Part shown: positions 1 through 7,475 of the stretch, piece by piece
Position numbering within the stretch: position 1 is the first letter of the stretch
Layout: each line of letters opens with the position of its first letter
Origin: Pseudomonadota bacterium
GTDB taxonomy: Bacteria; Pseudomonadota; Alphaproteobacteria; Caulobacterales; Caulobacteraceae
NCBI GenBank assembly: GCA_023428785.1
Contig: JAEYWU010000096.1
Span: 1 to 29,627, forward strand
Length of the DNA: 29,627 bases
Direction: 5' to 3'
Position numbers and translations under genes: made by a program
Notes under the pieces: generated by a model
Told to the model about the DNA's origin: nothing
The model's database searches: none
What the model saw: only the letters and a program-made list of their open reading frames with translations

Positions 1-2105
1 TGGAGGGTGGCGAAGGCGGCGAGGAAGGCGCGGGGGCGTTTGGTCTGGAGTTGCGGGAGCCAGAGAGAGTGGGCGCCGAGGTGGACGCCGAGCTCGCGCA
101 AGCTCCGGCGTTCGACCTTGGACAGGGCGGCGAGATCGGCCTCGACCTCGGCCCGGTCGATCAGGCCCCAGGCCTCGACGAGGCGCCAGGCGATCCCGCG
201 CGCGAGGCCCTTGAGCTTGCCGTTGGTCAGGGCGGCGTTGAGGCGGTGAAGCGACTGGAGGCGGCGAGCGCCTTCGGCCGAGAGGAAGGCCTCGATGCGC
301 TTGGTCGCGCGCTCGCGTGGTGCGGGTTGGCCCAGGTCGCCGTGCAGTCGGACGCGCGGTGAGAAGGGGCGGGCGTCCTTGGTCAGGGCCGCGACCTGGG
401 CGCCATTCCAAGTGATGGAGCCGTCGGGCAGGAGGTCGAAGGCCTTGTCCTGATCGGCGGCCAGTGCGCCGAGCCTACGGACCACCTCAGGCTCGACGGC
501 CCGGCGGGCGGCGGCGCGCAGCGTGCGGTCGGCGACGGTGGTAGTCGAGGCCTCACCGGTGAAGACCAGGCCGTTCAGCGTACCGACCGTTTCGCCCTCG
601 ACCGTGACCTGACCGGCGTCGGAGACCTGGGCGTAGATGGAACTGTCCTTCAGCGCCTTCATCAGGACCGAGGTGCGGCGGTCGACGAAACGGGCCTTGA
701 GCCGTTCGTGCAGGGCGTCGGAGAGGCGCTCCTCAAGCGCCTGTGTCTGGCCGCGCCAGTGGTCGGCGTTCCGGAGCCACTGGGGCCGGTGGGCGATGTA
801 GGCGAGAGTCCGGATCTGGGCGAGGCGGCCGGCCAGGACGTCGATCTCGCCGGCAGTGGAATCGACGGAGGCGAACTGGGGAGCCATCCACTTCTCGGAG
901 ATACGGGCGCCCGGACCTGTCAGGGCCTCGAAGACCTCGCGGACGAGGCGGACGTGTTCGTCCAGGGTGGTCTTGCGAAAGTCCGGGATCTGGCAGGCGT
1001 CCCACAGCTTGATCAGCTTGGCGCGGTCACGGGCGGCGTAGGCGATGTCGTCCTCGGCGGCGAGACGGCGCAGCGTCGTTTCGTCCAGAGCCTCAGCGGC
1101 CAGGCGCAGGCCCTGACGCTCGGGCGGACGGTCCAGTGAGGCCATCAGGTTGGGCAGGGTGGTCAGGTCGAGGCGGCCGGAGCGCCACTCGGCGGCCGGG
1201 ACAGGCTCGAAGTCGTGGCCCTCGACGGCCTGGACGAGATCGTCGTCCATGTCCTCGCATTCGCCGGTAACGCCGAACGTCCCGTCGCGGGTGAAGCGGC
1301 CGGCGCGGCCGGCGATCTGGCCGACCTCGGGCGGGGTCAGCCAGCGGGTCTTCTTGCCGTCGAACTTCCTCAGGGCGGCGAAGGCGACATGGTTCACATC
1401 CATGTTCAGGCCCATGCCGATGGCGTCAGTGGCCACGAGGAAGTCGACCTCGCCGGACTGATAGAGCGCCACCTGGGCGTTGCGGGTGCGCGGCGACAGG
1501 CTGCCCATGACGACAGCGGCCCCGCCCCTCTGGCGACGGATCAGCTCGGCGATGGCGTAGACGGCGTCGGCCGAGAAGGCGACGACGGCGCTGCGGGGCG
1601 GCAGGCGGGTGAGCTTCTTCGGCCCGGCATAGGTCAGCTGGGAGAAGCGGTCGCGGGTCTCGATGTGAACGTCGGGAAGGAGCCGCCGGATCAGGGGCGC
1701 CATGGTCCCAGCGCCCAGGAACATGGTCTCGTAGCGGCCGCGTGCATTGAGCAGCCGATGGGTGAAGATGTGGCCGCGCGACGGGTCGGCGCAGAGCTGG
1801 ATCTCGTCGACGGCGAGGAAGTCGACCGAGCGCTCCAGCGGCATGGCCTCGACCGTGCAGACCCAGTAGTCGGGCCGGCCCGGAACGATCTTCTCCTCGC
1901 CGGTGATCAGAGCGACGGAGGCCTTGCCCTTCAGCGCCACGACCCGGTCGTATACCTCGCGCGCCAGGAGGCGCAGCGGCAGGCCGATCATGCCGGACGC
2001 GTGACCGCACATCCGCTCGACCGCCAGATGGGTCTTGCCGGTGTTGGTGGGCCCCAGAACCGCGGTGACGCGGGACGGACCAAGGCCGGTGGAGCGGTCG
2101 CTCAT
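1..2105 (-). CDS. SUV3-like ATP-dependent RNA helicase (partial, 3' end beyond window)
   Basis: Reading the minus strand from the ATG at 2105 gives an open frame of about 701 residues that runs off the window at position 1, so the C-terminus is missing. A Walker A motif GPTNTGKT lies at residues 18-25 and a DEIQ motif II at about 100-103; HIFTHRLLNARG and the later QIAGRAGRF segment (motif VI) are typical of the SUV3 branch of superfamily 2, not of DEAD-box proteins such as RhlB. Mitochondrial SUV3 unwinds RNA in the degradosome; bacterial homologues are common in Alphaproteobacteria and presumed to act in RNA turnover. The gene begins 44 bp downstream of the pseudo-kinase and is probably co-transcribed with it and infC. 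The family call is firm; the exact role is inferred. Confidence 0.88.
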   Translation of the reverse strand, partial: MSDRSTGLGPSRVTAVLGPTNTGKTHLAVERMCGHASGMIGLPLRLLAREVYDRVVALKGKASVALITGEEKIVPGRPDYWVCTVEAMPLERSVDFLAVDEIQLCADPSRGHIFTHRLLNARGRYETMFLGAGTMAPLIRRLLPDVHIETRDRFSQLTYAGPKKLTRLPPRSAVVAFSADAVYAIAELIRRQRGGAAVVMGSLSPRTRNAQVALYQSGEVDFLVATDAIGMGLNMDVNHVAFAALRKFDGKKTRWLTPPEVGQIAGRAGRFTRDGTFGVTGECEDMDDDLVQAVEGHDFEPVPAAEWRSGRLDLTTLPNLMASLDRPPERQGLRLAAEALDETTLRRLAAEDDIAYAARDRAKLIKLWDACQIPDFRKTTLDEHVRLVREVFEALTGPGARISEKWMAPQFASVDSTAGEIDVLAGRLAQIRTLAYIAHRPQWLRNADHWRGQTQALEERLSDALHERLKARFVDRRTSVLMKALKDSSIYAQVSDAGQVTVEGETVGTLNGLVFTGEASTTTVADRTLRAAARRAVEPEVVRRLGALAADQDKAFDLLPDGSITWNGAQVAALTKDARPFSPRVRLHGDLGQPAPRERATKRIEAFLSAEGARRLQSLHRLNAALTNGKLKGLARGIAWRLVEAWGLIDRAEVEADLAALSKVERRSLRELGVHLGAHSLWLPQLQTKRPRAFLAAFATL

Positions 2106-2149
2106 GGTCCGAAGGTGGAGATTCGCCCGCGCGCGGGCAAGCGCGACCT

Positions 2150-3130
2150 TTAGTGGATCGCCTGTTCCAGCGGCGCCCAGCCGGGCGGCGGCTGAAGGGC
2201 GGCCGGGAACTTCAGGCTGATGAGGCTGAACTCACCATCGCGCTCGAGGTCCAGACGGCCGCGCAGCTGAAGCGAGATAGCGTCCAGCAGCATGAGCTCG
2301 CGGGCCGAGGCCGGCAGGTTCGGATCGTCCACCGCCAGGGTGAAGGCGATGTCTTCGTCCTCGCGCACGATGTCGATGGCGACCGTGCCGTGGGTGGTGT
2401 TCAGGCGATCCAGGACGATCAGGCCCAGGCCCGTAGCCTGTTCCAGACCCAGCTCGACGCCCTCGCTGTGGACGATGACGGACCGCTCGGCGTCGGTCGC
2501 CTCGGCCAGCCGCTTGGCGAAGGTGCCGAAATCGATGGTGCGGTCAGGGGCGCCGGCGAACTCGCGGTGCATCCGCGAGATCAGGAGCGTGCGCGAAGCC
2601 GCATTGGTCAGCACCCGCGCCGCCTCGGCGCTGGATTCGCCGTCGGCCCGGAACTCCAGGATCGCGGCGATCAGCTGCATGTGGTTGGTGACGCGCTCGG
2701 CGTGGTCGCGGAACAGGCTGGCCTGGCTGAGCACCAGGGCTTCGGTGCGGTCGTGGCGCGCGGCCAGGTCGGCCAGGCGCTGACGGATCGCGCTTATCAG
2801 ATAGATCGCCAGGGCAGAGGTGATGATGAACAGCCACAGGACCAACCAGCTGATCGAGCTGAGCGCCAGGGAGCCGGTCGAGAAGGCCTGGAAGGTCAGC
2901 ACCGCGATGGTGGAGAGCACCGCTGTGACGATCGCCGGGCGGGCGCCCATCCAGTAGGCGGACAGGATCACGGCCGGATAGAAGAAGGCCATTCCCAGGC
3001 CGCCGACCATCAGGCTGTCGAGGAGGAAGCGCACCACCACCGTGACCAGCACGAGCACGGCCGCGCCGCCGTATCGCGCGGCGGCGCTGGTCTGAAGCAG
3101 GCGCTCGATGCGTTCCACCACGCGCGACAT
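2150..3130 (-). CDS. Membrane sensor protein with DUF4118-like domain and degenerate HisKA_2/HATPase (probable pseudokinase)
   Basis: A 326-aa protein. Residues 20-115 hold about four hydrophobic segments with the layout of a DUF4118 sensor domain. Residues 140-190 align with the HisKA_2 dimerisation helix, but in the H-box, where the family has HRVKNNLQ, this protein reads ERVTNHMQ (E145 in place of the phospho-acceptor His). In the ATPase part, the family IVNELVTNA N-box is replaced by IVLDRLNTT, so both Asn residues are gone, while the terminal beta strands (LRGRLDLERDGEFSLISLKFP) persist. It therefore looks like a two-component kinase that lost catalysis and may act as a scaffold, phosphotransferase or sensor partner. 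The ATG lies 3 bp after the infC stop codon, so translation is probably coupled. Function is unassigned. Confidence 0.8.
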   Translation of the reverse strand: MSRVVERIERLLQTSAAARYGGAAVLVLVTVVVRFLLDSLMVGGLGMAFFYPAVILSAYWMGARPAIVTAVLSTIAVLTFQAFSTGSLALSSISWLVLWLFIITSALAIYLISAIRQRLADLAARHDRTEALVLSQASLFRDHAERVTNHMQLIAAILEFRADGESSAEAARVLTNAASRTLLISRMHREFAGAPDRTIDFGTFAKRLAEATDAERSVIVHSEGVELGLEQATGLGLIVLDRLNTTHGTVAIDIVREDEDIAFTLAVDDPNLPASARELMLLDAISLQLRGRLDLERDGEFSLISLKFPAALQPPPGWAPLEQAIH

Positions 3131-3133
3131 GGG

Positions 3134-3667
3134 TTAGCGGGGCGCCAGGATCATGATCATCTGGCGGCCTTCCATCTTCGGCTCGTACTCGACCTTGGCG
3201 ACTTCATCGAAGTCTTCCTTGACCTTGAGCAGCAGCTTCATGCCGAGTTCGGGGTGGGCCATTTCACGACCGCGGAAGCGCAGGGTCACCTTGACCTTGT
3301 CGCCCTCGCCGAAGAAGCGGTGCATGGCCTTGGCCTTCACCTCGTAGTCGTGGATGTCGATGTTCGGACGGAGTTTGATCTCCTTGAGCTCGACCACCTT
3401 CTGCCGCTTGCGGGCCTCATTCTTCTTCTTCTGCTCCTGGAAACGGAATTTGCCGTAATCCATGATCTTGCAGACGGGCGGATTGGCGTTGGGAACGATC
3501 TCGACGAGATCGAGCCCGACTTCCTCGGCCGCTTCCAGCGCGGCGGAGGTGGGCATTTCACCCTGCTTCTCGCCGTTCTGATCGATCAGAAGAACGCGGG
3601 GGACGCGAATGTCTTGGTTGGTGCGCGGCCCGTCTTTGACGGGGGGCGCCTGCATGGGGCGGCGAAT
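3134..3667 (-). CDS. infC: Translation initiation factor IF-3, AUU start codon
   Basis: The product is 177 aa if started at ATT (3667-3665), beginning IRRPMQAPPVKDGPR with the first codon read as Met. IF-3 hallmarks include NQDIRVPRVLLIDQNGE, ANPPVCKIMDYGKFRFQ and the lysine-rich linker EQKKKNEARKRQK joining the N- and C-domains, then KVKVTLRFRGREMAHPE and a C-terminal ILAPR. IF-3 binds the 30S subunit and rejects non-canonical start codons. The upstream TTG at 3718 has no clear ribosome site and adds a tail unlike the family; the ATG at 3655 lacks a Shine-Dalgarno. By contrast AGGAG (3681-3677) sits 9 nt before the ATT. An AUU start is the known basis of infC autoregulation in E. coli. The gene is certain; the start is well supported but inferred. 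Confidence 0.93.
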   Translation of the reverse strand: MRRPMQAPPVKDGPRTNQDIRVPRVLLIDQNGEKQGEMPTSAALEAAEEVGLDLVEIVPNANPPVCKIMDYGKFRFQEQKKKNEARKRQKVVELKEIKLRPNIDIHDYEVKAKAMHRFFGEGDKVKVTLRFRGREMAHPELGMKLLLKVKEDFDEVAKVEYEPKMEGRQMIMILAPR

Positions 3668-3681
3668 AGGCTTCGACTCCT
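3665..3681 (-). promoter_or_regulatory. infC: Shine-Dalgarno plus AUU start codon of infC
   Basis: On the minus strand AGGAG occupies 3681-3677, followed by 9 nt and then the ATT codon at 3667-3665. The reading frame from this ATT starts with the IRRP sequence typical of alphaproteobacterial IF-3 N-termini. This spacing decides the start against the TTG at 3718 and the ATG at 3655. Confidence 0.6.
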
Positions 3682-3716
3682 GGGTCCGTTGATGGTGTCC
3701 GGCCTGTTGAACGCGC

Positions 3717-3739
3717 AAAAGGCTGCGCGACCGGCGCAG
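3717..3739 (-). terminator. Small hairpin with T-tract upstream of infC (terminator or attenuator)
   Basis: On the minus strand CTGCGC, a 5-nt loop CGGTC and GCGCAG form a 6-bp stem, followed by CC and TTTT. It lies between the stop codon of the GT9 gene and the infC start. It may terminate the glycosyltransferase operon, or, if infC has its own promoter at the end of the GT9 gene, act as an attenuator in the infC leader. The stem is short, so strength is uncertain. Confidence 0.45.
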
Positions 3740-3752
3740 GCTCGGGACCGCC

Positions 3753-3782
3753 TTATATGGCTTGCGAGCCCCTCTCTGGCAA
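3753..3782 (-). promoter_or_regulatory. Putative infC promoter
   Basis: On the minus strand TTGCCA (3782-3777) and ATATAA (3758-3753) are separated by 18 bp, close to the housekeeping sigma consensus and an unusually AT-rich -10 for this GC-rich region. The -10 overlaps the stop codon of the upstream glycosyltransferase gene. This is a pattern match only. Confidence 0.35.
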
Positions 3783-4745
3783 GGTGGAGGCCAGATCGAC
3801 GACCGCCGCGAAGGCCTGGTCGACGGTGATGCCGAGCATCTGGGTCTCGGTCTCGGAAACGGTCCGGGAGGTGGCGCCGAAGGTCACGACCTCGGCCTCG
3901 GCGCGGACGATGCGCCGGTCAGGCGTCCAGGGCCCATAGAGCCGCTCGTCGGTCGGGCCTAACAGGGCCACGACCGGGCAGTCCATGGCGGCGGCCATGT
4001 GCATCAGGCCGGAATCATTGCCCACGAACAGGTCGGCGCGCTCCAGCAGGGCGGCGGTCCGCAACAGGCCCTCGCCTGTGATGTCGCGGACGTCGCGGCC
4101 CGGCAGGCTTTCGGACAGGGCCCGGGCGGCGTCCCGCTCGTCCGGACCGCCCAGGACGGCGACGGACCAGCCGGCGAGCGGCCCGTCGGGCGAGGTCAGG
4201 CGGTCGACCAGGGCGATAAAGCGGTCCAGCGGCCAGGTCTTGCCGATACGGTTGGCCGACGGTGAGAGGGCCAGGATCCGGCCGGCCGGGGCCTCGGCCA
4301 GGGCGGACGCCCGCGTCGCCTCCGACAGGCGCAGGCGCGGCGACGGCGGCTGGGCCTCGCGGCCGATGACGGCGGCGGCCTGGATGACCTTGTGCCGGTG
4401 ATCGGCGCGGATCGATCGCCGGATGAAGCGACGGCGTGCCGGCAGGAGGCGCGAGACGGCCGAGCCGCGAAGATCGACCACCGTGTCCCAGGGCGTGCGG
4501 ACCAACTGGCCCCACAGGATCGCCCAGTGGGCGCTGAACCGAAGCTTCCGGAGCGGGATGACGCGCTCCACAAAGGGCGCATCGGCGAACAGGGGCGCGG
4601 CGACGGGGCCGGCCACGACCGTCCAGAGCGCGTCGGGCGCCTCGGCGTGAAGCGTCTCGAGCAGGCCCGACGTCAGGATGGCGTCGCCGATCCGGGTGTT
4701 GGTGATGAAGAGGCTGCGCCGGGCCCGCGCGGGCGGCTCAGCCAT
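3753..4745 (-). CDS. Glycosyltransferase family 9 (heptosyltransferase-like)
   Basis: A 330-aa protein with the GT9 layout: an N-terminal Rossmann half opening with FITNTRIGDAILTSGLLE (residues about 13-30) and a C-terminal half with FVGNDSGLMHMAAAMDCPVVALLGPT at about 241-266, the ADP-heptose-type donor-binding signature. GT9 enzymes (WaaC, WaaF, WaaQ families) transfer heptose to the LPS core at the cytoplasmic face of the inner membrane. The start overlaps the end of the DUF6165 gene by 8 bp, and the GT4 gene lies just upstream, so the three form one operon that probably builds part of LPS or another surface glycan. Acceptor and sugar cannot be told from sequence. Confidence 0.9.
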   Translation of the reverse strand: MAEPPARARRSLFITNTRIGDAILTSGLLETLHAEAPDALWTVVAGPVAAPLFADAPFVERVIPLRKLRFSAHWAILWGQLVRTPWDTVVDLRGSAVSRLLPARRRFIRRSIRADHRHKVIQAAAVIGREAQPPSPRLRLSEATRASALAEAPAGRILALSPSANRIGKTWPLDRFIALVDRLTSPDGPLAGWSVAVLGGPDERDAARALSESLPGRDVRDITGEGLLRTAALLERADLFVGNDSGLMHMAAAMDCPVVALLGPTDERLYGPWTPDRRIVRAEAEVVTFGATSRTVSETETQMLGITVDQAFAAVVDLASTLPERGSQAI

Positions 4746-5115
4746 AGGACTTCTCTTCCACGATGGCCGAGCCGGCGCGCTGGTTCAGTGCGCGCTTGAG
4801 GGACGCCCGGTGGTCGTTCCTCAGATAGACCTGACGCGCCAGGTCGATGAAGGCGTCGTCGAACCGCCCTTGCCGCTCGTGGCTGCGCTTGAGCTCCTCG
4901 ATGTCCCAGAGGGTGGCGTTCACCGCCTCGAGCTGGTCGACCAGCGACAGGAAGTCGGCATCATCCGGCAGGCCTGCCTGAAGCGCCTCGAGCCGGGCGA
5001 GTTCGCGGGCGACATTGGCCAGCTTCGCCGGATCGGTGATCCGTCGGCTCTTGATGCGCAGGATGGTGATCTTGTCGATCAGTTCGCCCACGGAGATGGG
5101 CGCGAGGATTTCCAT
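4738..5115 (-). CDS. DUF6165 family protein
   Basis: A 125-aa protein starting MEILAPISVGELIDKITIL, the conserved opening of the DUF6165 family, followed by charged helices and a LWDIEELKR segment near the middle. No signal peptide or membrane segment is visible, so it is probably cytoplasmic. Members are often found inside LPS or glycan gene clusters; here it is sandwiched between GT4 and GT9 genes, overlapping the GT9 start by 8 bp and following the GT4 stop by 9 bp. The biochemical role is unknown; an accessory role in glycan assembly is inferred from context only. Confidence 0.8.
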   Translation of the reverse strand: MEILAPISVGELIDKITILRIKSRRITDPAKLANVARELARLEALQAGLPDDADFLSLVDQLEAVNATLWDIEELKRSHERQGRFDDAFIDLARQVYLRNDHRASLKRALNQRAGSAIVEEKSYG

Positions 5116-5124
5116 GGAGAGAGC

Positions 5125-6300
5125 CTAGCCCTGAGCCCAGGCTTCTTCCAGCACCTCGCGATAAACATCGAAGGTGCCGGCCAGCATGGCGTCCACGGAA
5201 TAGAGCGCGCGGGCGCGGGCCATGCCGGTCTGGCCCATGGCGAGGCGGCGGTTGGGGTCCACCTCCAGCGCCTGAAGCATGCGGCGGGCGAGATCTTCCG
5301 CGTCATTGGGACGGTGATGCCAGCCAGTCTCGTCATCGATAACGGTGTCGACCGGCGCCCCGTGGGCGGCGACGATGACGGGGCGGCCCATCAGCTGGGG
5401 CTCGACCGCCGTCCGTCCGAAGGCCTCGGGGTCGAGCGACGGGACCAGCGCGACATCCGACGCCAGCCAGGCGGCGGGCATGTCGGCGAAGTGGCCGACG
5501 ACGGCGGCGCGATCGTCGAGACCCGCCTGGGCCAGGGCCCGCTCGATCTCGGCCCGGTAGGCGATGCGGCCCTGGTCGTCCCCGACCATGAAGAGCATGA
5601 AGTCAGTGCGGCCCAAGTCCTGGAGGCGCTGTGCGGCCTCGACGGCCAGCAGCTGCCCCTTCCAGCGGGTCAGGCGCCCGGCCAGCAGGAAGACCGTGCG
5701 GGTCTCGGTCGGGCCGATGCCGAAAAAGGCGCGGGCGGCGGCGATGCGCTCGGGCGAGACGGCGGCGGGGTCGAAGCGCTCCAGATCAGTGCCGCGTGGC
5801 ACGGCGCTCACCAGGCGCGGATCGATCGGATAGGTCTCGAGGATATGGCGGCGGGTGAAGTCGGAGTTGGCGATGACCCGGCGGCCCCGCGTCATGACGC
5901 CATTGTACCAGCGCTTGAGACTGGATCGGGCGTTGTAGACGCCGTGATAGGTGGTGATGGCGGGCACGCCCGCGAGCCGCGCGGCGGGGATGGCCGAAAG
6001 CGCCGGCGCGCGCGAGCGGACATGGACCAGCTTGACCACGCGCCGGGCGATCACGTCGCGCAACCGCAGCAGGTTCAGGCCGATGGTCAGCGGGTTCTTG
6101 GACTGGACCGGCAGCCGGATCAGCTCACCCCCATGCGCGGCCAGTTCATCCTCGAGCCGGCCGCCGGCCGAGGCGATCAGGGAGGTCCCGCCCGCAGCGA
6201 CCACGGCGCGCGACACATCCAGGGCCGTGCGCTCGACGCCCCCGGCGTTCAGCTCCGGGACCACTTGCAGCAGGACGAAGTCTCGGGGCAGGGAAATCAC
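5125..6300 (-). CDS. Glycosyltransferase family 4 (GT-B fold)
   Basis: A 391-aa protein starting at a GTG codon. The N-terminal acceptor domain has the usual ELNAGGVERTALDVSRAV opening (residues about 16-33); the C-terminal domain holds FLLAGRLTRWKGQLLAVEAA and the EX7E-type region EAFGRTAVEPQLMGRPVIV, both characteristic of GT4 retaining enzymes using nucleotide sugars. It is the first gene of a three-gene minus-strand unit with DUF6165 and GT9, suggesting LPS core or polysaccharide synthesis. The ribosome site before the GTG is weak and only 25 bp separates it from the divergent hydrolase gene, so a slightly later start is possible. The sugar transferred is not predictable. Confidence 0.9.
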   Translation of the reverse strand: MISLPRDFVLLQVVPELNAGGVERTALDVSRAVVAAGGTSLIASAGGRLEDELAAHGGELIRLPVQSKNPLTIGLNLLRLRDVIARRVVKLVHVRSRAPALSAIPAARLAGVPAITTYHGVYNARSSLKRWYNGVMTRGRRVIANSDFTRRHILETYPIDPRLVSAVPRGTDLERFDPAAVSPERIAAARAFFGIGPTETRTVFLLAGRLTRWKGQLLAVEAAQRLQDLGRTDFMLFMVGDDQGRIAYRAEIERALAQAGLDDRAAVVGHFADMPAAWLASDVALVPSLDPEAFGRTAVEPQLMGRPVIVAAHGAPVDTVIDDETGWHHRPNDAEDLARRMLQALEVDPNRRLAMGQTGMARARALYSVDAMLAGTFDVYREVLEEAWAQG

Positions 6301-6325
6301 CCTGCGTGATTACTGGAAGTGAGCG

Positions 6326-7075
6326 ATGACCGAAACCTCCGGCTTTCTGGACCGGCCTGACGGCGAGCGGCTGGCGTGGCGGCGTATCGCGGGCGCGGGC
6401 CCGACGGTGATCTGGGTCGGAGGCTGGAGATCGGACATGGGCGGGACCAAGGCCGAGGCCCTGGCCGGGGCGGCGCGGGCGAGCGGCTGGAATTACATCC
6501 GCTACGACCATTTCGCCCACGGGGAGTCCTCGGGCGACTGGCTGAAGGCGACGATCGGGCGCTGGCGCGAGGACCTGATCGCCCTGATCGATCAGATCGA
6601 GGGGCCGGTGGTTCTGGTCGGTTCGTCAATGGGCGGCTGGGTGTCGTGTCTTGCCGGCGTGGCGCGGCCGGAACGGATCAGCGCCATGGTCCTGATCGCG
6701 CCGGCGGCGGACTTCGCCCACCGGCTGATGTGGCCGTCGCTGCCGGACGAGGCGCGGGCCGCGATCGAGACGGCGGGCGTCCATACGGTGACGGGCGACT
6801 TCGACGGGCCCTATGACCTGACCCGGACCTTTTTCGAGGAGGCGAGGAACTGGAGTCTGCTGGAGGGGCCGGTAGCTATCACCTGTCCGGTGCGCGTGCT
6901 GCAGGGGGCGCTGGACGAGCCGGTGCCGTGGCGCCACGCGTTGGATCTGACGGACAAAATCGAGACCGAGGACGTGGTCTTCTCGCTGATCAAGGACGGG
7001 GATCACCGCCTGTCGAGGCCGCAGGACATCGACAGACTGATCGCGACCGTCGCCGAGGCGCGTGGCCTCGGCTAG
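6326..7075 (+). CDS. Alpha/beta hydrolase, ABHD10-like (acyl-protein thioesterase type)
   Basis: A 249-aa alpha/beta hydrolase. The nucleophile elbow GSSMGG puts Ser101 at the active site, with Asp197 (ALDEPVPW) and His227 (DGDHRLS) completing the triad. The segments VGGWRSDMGGTKA, YDHFAHGESSGDW and GRWREDLIALID follow, as recalled, the pattern of eukaryotic mitochondrial ABHD10, a depalmitoylase and mycophenolate-glucuronide esterase, so it probably belongs to that branch. No signal peptide is seen, so it is probably cytoplasmic. GGAAG lies 6 nt before the ATG. It is divergent from the glycosyltransferase operon and convergent with ydbL. The natural substrate is unknown. Confidence 0.88.
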   Translation: MTETSGFLDRPDGERLAWRRIAGAGPTVIWVGGWRSDMGGTKAEALAGAARASGWNYIRYDHFAHGESSGDWLKATIGRWREDLIALIDQIEGPVVLVGSSMGGWVSCLAGVARPERISAMVLIAPAADFAHRLMWPSLPDEARAAIETAGVHTVTGDFDGPYDLTRTFFEEARNWSLLEGPVAITCPVRVLQGALDEPVPWRHALDLTDKIETEDVVFSLIKDGDHRLSRPQDIDRLIATVAEARGLG

Positions 7076-7078
7076 GCG

Positions 7079-7459
7079 CTATTTCTGACGCCAGGTCCCG
7101 GACGAGTCCCGGTACCACTGGCCGGCGGGAATACCGCTGAAGCGCTGCTGGAACGAAGAGGCGCCGGCGGCGGCTGTGTCGGTGCCCGCGGCCTGGGCGG
7201 CCTGGCGGTAAAGCTCGGCGCGGCCCGCGTTCATCTCGGCCATGGCGGCGCGGATTGCAGCGGTCATCTGGGCCTCGAGGCGGACCCCGACATAGCCGTC
7301 GGCCATCTCGCCGACGATACCGGCCGACTTGGCTGCGTTGATCACGGCCCGGGCTTCCTGGCGCATGGCCACGGAGGCCGCGGCATTGGCGATCGCGGGG
7401 GCGGCGGCCACGGCCGCGATGCCTGCGGCGGCGATGGCGATGAGGATGCGCTTGGTCAT
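7079..7459 (-). CDS. ydbL: YdbL family (DUF1318) periplasmic protein
   Basis: A 126-aa protein with a signal peptide (MTKRILIAIAAAG to about residue 27), so it is exported to the periplasm. The mature part has the DUF1318 pattern: AAKSAGIVGEMADGYVGVR, then NAGRAELYRQAA, and a C-terminal PAGQWYRDSSGTWRQK that parallels the GEYVQG...GKWVRK ending of E. coli YdbL. It is the last gene of a ydbH-ynbE-ydbL operon, with GGAGGAG a few bases before its ATG. In E. coli YdbH and YnbE form an envelope-spanning lipid-transport bridge and YdbL modulates YnbE assembly; the same is inferred here. Confidence 0.85.
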   Translation of the reverse strand: MTKRILIAIAAAGIAAVAAAPAIANAAASVAMRQEARAVINAAKSAGIVGEMADGYVGVRLEAQMTAAIRAAMAEMNAGRAELYRQAAQAAGTDTAAAGASSFQQRFSGIPAGQWYRDSSGTWRQK

Positions 7460-7475
7460 GGTGTGAGCTCCTCCC

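Noticed and set aside
3668..3718. TTG start of infC at 3718
   Set aside because: No ribosome site, an atypical 17-residue extension, and a much better placed AUU start.
2153..3829. 558-aa plus-strand open frame
   Set aside because: It runs antisense to the pseudokinase and infC; the sequence is low-complexity Asp/Gln/His-rich as expected from the reverse of GC-rich codons, and infC is unambiguous.
4678..6309. 543-aa plus-strand open frame
   Set aside because: Antisense shadow of the DUF6165 and GT4 genes; no domain is recognisable.
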